Assembly: GCA_017438745.1 (NCBI GenBank)
Contig: JAFRUS010000013.1
Location: 1 to 41,823 of the forward strand
Origin: Oscillospiraceae bacterium
GTDB lineage: Bacteria; Bacillota; Clostridia; Oscillospirales; Ruminococcaceae
Length of the DNA: 41,823 nucleotides
Reading direction: 5' to 3'
A program made the position numbers and the translations under genes. Every line of letters begins with the position of its first letter. Position 1 is the first letter of the stretch. Below are positions 40,701-41,823 of this stretch, piece by piece. The notes under the pieces were generated by a model, which was given only the letters and a program-made list of their open reading frames with translations, did not search any database and was not told where the DNA came from.

Positions 40701-41311
40701 TTGCGGCTATTGAGGAATACAAGGAAGTTTCCGAACGTTACGAATTCCTTTCGGCACAGCTTAAGGATGTTGAGAATTCCAAGCGTGAGCTTGAAAAACT
40801 CATCGAGGAACTCACATCTGACATGCAGAGGATATTTGCCGAGAACTTCGCACTTATCAACAAGAACTTCAAGGAGATCTTCGTGGATCTGTTCGGCGGC
40901 GGCAAGGCTGATCTTGAACTGACCGATCCGGACAACATTCTTGAATCCGGTATCGAGATAAAGGTAGCCCCTCCGGGAAAGGTCATCAAGAACCTTATCT
41001 CGCTCTCCGGTGGTGAGCAGGCTTTCGTTGCCATCGCCATCTACTTCGCTATCCTGAAGATAAGACCGGCCCCGTTCTGTATCCTCGACGAGATCGACGC
41101 GGCCCTCGACGAAGTAAACGTACGTAAGTACGCATTCTACCTCAAGAATTTCGTAAGCACGACGCAGTTCATCCTCGTAACCCACAGAAGAGGTACAATG
41201 GAACTTGCCAACGTCCTCTACGGCGTTACAATGCAGCAGAACGGCGTGTCCAAGCTGCTCAAGATGAATCAGGTGGATATTCCGGATGAAAATGATGCGG
41301 GCAACGCATAA
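37736..41311 (+). CDS. smc: Chromosome partition protein Smc
   Basis: Smc is the ATPase of the condensin complex that organises and segregates the chromosome. The 1191-residue protein has the Walker A motif GPNGSGKS (31-38), two long coiled coils, a hinge near 510-670 (GIYGTVSQLITVDDEYTTAI and INAGGSFTGGSAV), and at the C-terminus the ABC signature LSGGEQAFVAIAIYF and Walker B CILDEIDAALDE. Length is standard. AGAGGG precedes the ATG, which overlaps the upstream gene. ftsY and ffh, often next, are absent within the window. Confidence 0.97.
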   Translation: MYLKSLELHGFKSFPDKVVLSFDKGLTGVVGPNGSGKSNIGDAVRWVLGEQSTKTLRGNKMEDVIFSGTTARKPAGFASVTLTIDNSTGELGTDDSEVAVTRKIYRNGDSEYKINGKTVRLKDINELFMDTGLGRDGYSIIGQGRIAEIVGARSTERRDIFEEAAGISKFRYKKAEAERRLTQAQDNLNRLTDILSELEDRVGPLKKQSEKAEKFLVLADERKKLELSLWIHDLEELGDALKKIEENSLIYTAQYENIVSQEEREEQSISEAYDKMREITLKIDEYKQLILDVERESSDYRSGIAVCENDIRHSEEMIASVRRQQENEENAKKAVAEKMEALKRKLAEGEQKIHDTEDELRAAEKSFKEIEEEAGRAEKESGDRESKLTAMYRKQNDLKFTIASASSRRDEFGGQLAELDSQNEELAKTLAGYEEDLRTAKETLDTIEEREKESENRLAGLSMMYKKKKTAFDERKQQFDDLTLELREKQQREKLLSDMENSMEGLNYSVKEILKAQKNQRITGIYGTVSQLITVDDEYTTAIETALGGALQNIIVKNEDTAKRCIALLKELKKGRATFLPVTSVKPYDFRENGVRNEDGFVALGDEIVETDPDFKNIMSNLLGRTVIAEDIDYASVIAKKYSYRFRIVTLDGQVINAGGSFTGGSAVQSGGILSRKNEINELAGKIKELEGSVSKVRDEAQKVRAEAEKLRLDIEAENDTKQKLNEDKLTFRSEIKSLESILAQSEQQNRNYSENRRRLEKNIAEAEEQFKSASEELEKITEELERAQSEVDSHQSLKEGLAEKRKQLSDHLYELKIRCMEAEKNCESIKLEISHCEADAGNLNQSAKELENQIAGHEKTISEKRAEIEKNRALLEKAAGQTEVYRNCITASGEQHDKYEAAISEKRAGLKKLGEDKERLSREMSRFEEKKVNTQRDYDSIITRLWENYELTRTEAENQAEKIENIGQAQKRLGEVRNSIKALGSINVAAIEEYKEVSERYEFLSAQLKDVENSKRELEKLIEELTSDMQRIFAENFALINKNFKEIFVDLFGGGKADLELTDPDNILESGIEIKVAPPGKVIKNLISLSGGEQAFVAIAIYFAILKIRPAPFCILDEIDAALDEVNVRKYAFYLKNFVSTTQFILVTHRRGTMELANVLYGVTMQQNGVSKLLKMNQVDIPDENDAGNA

Positions 41312-41314
41312 TAA

Positions 41315-41398
41315 TCTTTGTGCGCTGCCGAGCGCACAAAGGTACCGTCCCGTCTAACGACGTGCCGGTGCTATTGATAGTGCGCCTGCCGGCGCACG
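41315..41398. repeat. Two similar palindromes after smc
   Basis: CTTTGTGCGCT-GCCG-AGCGCACAAAG (41315-41340) and AGTGCGCC-TGCC-GGCGCACGCT (about 41380-41400) share the pattern GTGCGC-TGCCG-GCGCAC 60 bp apart. Neither has a T tract on the plus side. Confidence 0.6.
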
Positions 41399-41417
41399 CT
41401 TCATATTTACAATGTAT

Positions 41418-41450
41418 AACGGCGCTCTGTATGGAACGCCGTTTTATTTA
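41418..41450 (+). terminator. Terminator of the smc operon
   Basis: AACGGCG (41418-41424) pairs with CGCCGTT (41437-41443) and is followed by TTATTTA. Confidence 0.75.
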
Positions 41451-41533
41451 GTTAAAACGCAGACTTTCTCCGTTAAATTAAACAAAACACAACCTCATTG
41501 CATTGAACAAATACACGAAATATTGAGAAATGG

Positions 41534-41562
41534 TTGACTTTTTAATAGTCTGGGACTATAAT
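41534..41562 (+). promoter_or_regulatory. Near-consensus promoter in the tail region
   Basis: TTGACT (41534-41539), 17 bp, perfect TATAAT (41557-41562). Downstream there is no ORF of normal length. Confidence 0.65.
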
Positions 41563-41569
41563 TATAGAC

Positions 41570-41767
41570 ATATTAAACAACGAAGCAGGGTAATAAAGTT
41601 GTTTGATACGATCAGCAGTTGTATGCAAAGACATAAAATGCTGAAATTAAGGGAATATGGGATATCAGAATGCTGCAAAGTAAGGGGTTACAGGAAAGCA
41701 GCGTAACTAATGATACCCATTGATTATTATGAGGGATTTTGCAGATTTTAATTCATTATCTGCATAA
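41570..41767 (+). ncRNA. Possible structured non-coding RNA
   Basis: The predicted transcript contains several local stems. TCAGCA pairs with TGCTGA (about 41611-41645), enclosing TATG/CATA. GCTGC pairs with GCAGC, enclosing GTAA/TTAC (about 41672-41703). TGCAGAT pairs with ATCTGCA (41741-41764). Spacing between the promoter and this last hairpin suggests an RNA of about 200 nt. I cannot match it to a known family. Confidence 0.3.
41599..41706 (+). CDS. Possible 35-residue small ORF
   Basis: A TTG at 41599, 8 nt after CAGGG, opens a frame of 35 codons ending TAA at 41706. The peptide starts MFDTISSCMQRHKMLKLREY and is Cys- and Arg/Lys-rich. It overlaps the possible structured RNA and could equally be chance. 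Confidence 0.2.
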   Translation: MFDTISSCMQRHKMLKLREYGISECCKVRGYRKAA

Positions 41768-41774
41768 AAAGGGG

Positions 41775-41803
41775 TTGACATAGTTATGTTCAAGACGTAT
41801 AAT
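41775..41803 (+). promoter_or_regulatory. Consensus promoter at the window end
   Basis: TTGACA (41775-41780), 17 bp, TATAAT (41798-41803), both perfect. Its gene lies beyond the window. Confidence 0.75.
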
Positions 41804-41823
41804 GCGTTAACAGCACAGCACAG

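Noticed and set aside
40499..41185. 228-codon minus-strand frame inside smc
   Set aside because: It lies antisense to the conserved Smc C-terminal ATPase half; the plus frame has all motifs, and the antisense product shows none.
41672..41703. Possible SRP RNA (GGAAAGCAGC resembles the helix 8 motif)
   Set aside because: The matching opposite strand of helix 8 (GTCAGG-type) is absent and the stem here is symmetric, so it is not SRP RNA.

Overview
The window is chromosomal DNA from a Firmicute, most likely a Ruminococcus-type member of the Oscillospiraceae. The reasons are a secreted papain-family protease that ends in a two-repeat type I dockerin (the module used for cellulosome or amylosome assembly), clostridial gene clusters (rnc / radical SAM / smc and dprA-topA-trmFO), strong AGGAGG-type ribosome sites, and near-consensus sigma-A promoters with 17-bp spacers. 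No phage, insertion sequence with a transposase, CRISPR array, tRNA or rRNA gene is visible.

Layout. 1-2537: an uncharacterised 115-residue protein, then a translationally coupled pair on the minus strand, a glutamine-synthetase-like protein that has lost several metal ligands and an ANTAR RNA-binding regulator whose receiver lacks the phosphoacceptor Asp. 2547-7438: a minus-strand operon, phosphodiesterase - YfhO membrane protein - Nudix hydrolase - murC. 7641-14438: a zinc-ribbon/TM2 membrane protein, then the ribosomal and transcription block. This block is split: rplJ-rplL (with an L10 leader) comes first, then prs and a damaged comEA on the opposite strand, then rpmG-secE-nusG-rplK-rplA. 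rpoBC does not follow rplL. 14713-20696: c-di-GMP genes (PAS-GGDEF-EAL on plus, sensor-GGDEF-EAL on minus) flank a minus-strand operon of a small membrane protein, a D-2-hydroxyacid dehydrogenase and proB. 20784-23853: the dockerin protease with a radical SAM/SPASM enzyme just upstream of it. 24082-28056: a SUFU-domain protein, an unknown coiled-coil membrane protein, a YihY/BrkB membrane protein and a flavodoxin. 28304-29457: infC-rpmI-rplT with an L20-type leader and an AUU start for infC. 29556-41311: an rRNA/tRNA methyltransferase, dprA, topA, trmFO, plsX, rnc, a radical SAM protein and smc, mostly tightly packed or overlapping. 41312-41823: no clear gene, but hairpins, two near-consensus promoters and a possible structured RNA or 35-residue ORF.

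A family of about 115-bp repeats with imperfect terminal inverted repeats and internal hairpins built on GGCGAAGCC occurs at four places (1-30, 2480-2537, 16414-16533, 26519-26638), always at gene ends. It looks like a miniature inverted-repeat element. The observations most worth a second look are the GS-like pseudoenzyme/ANTAR pair, this repeat family, a ten-residue motif shared by two otherwise unrelated membrane proteins, the structured prs leader, the comEA gene without a usable start, and the tail region.
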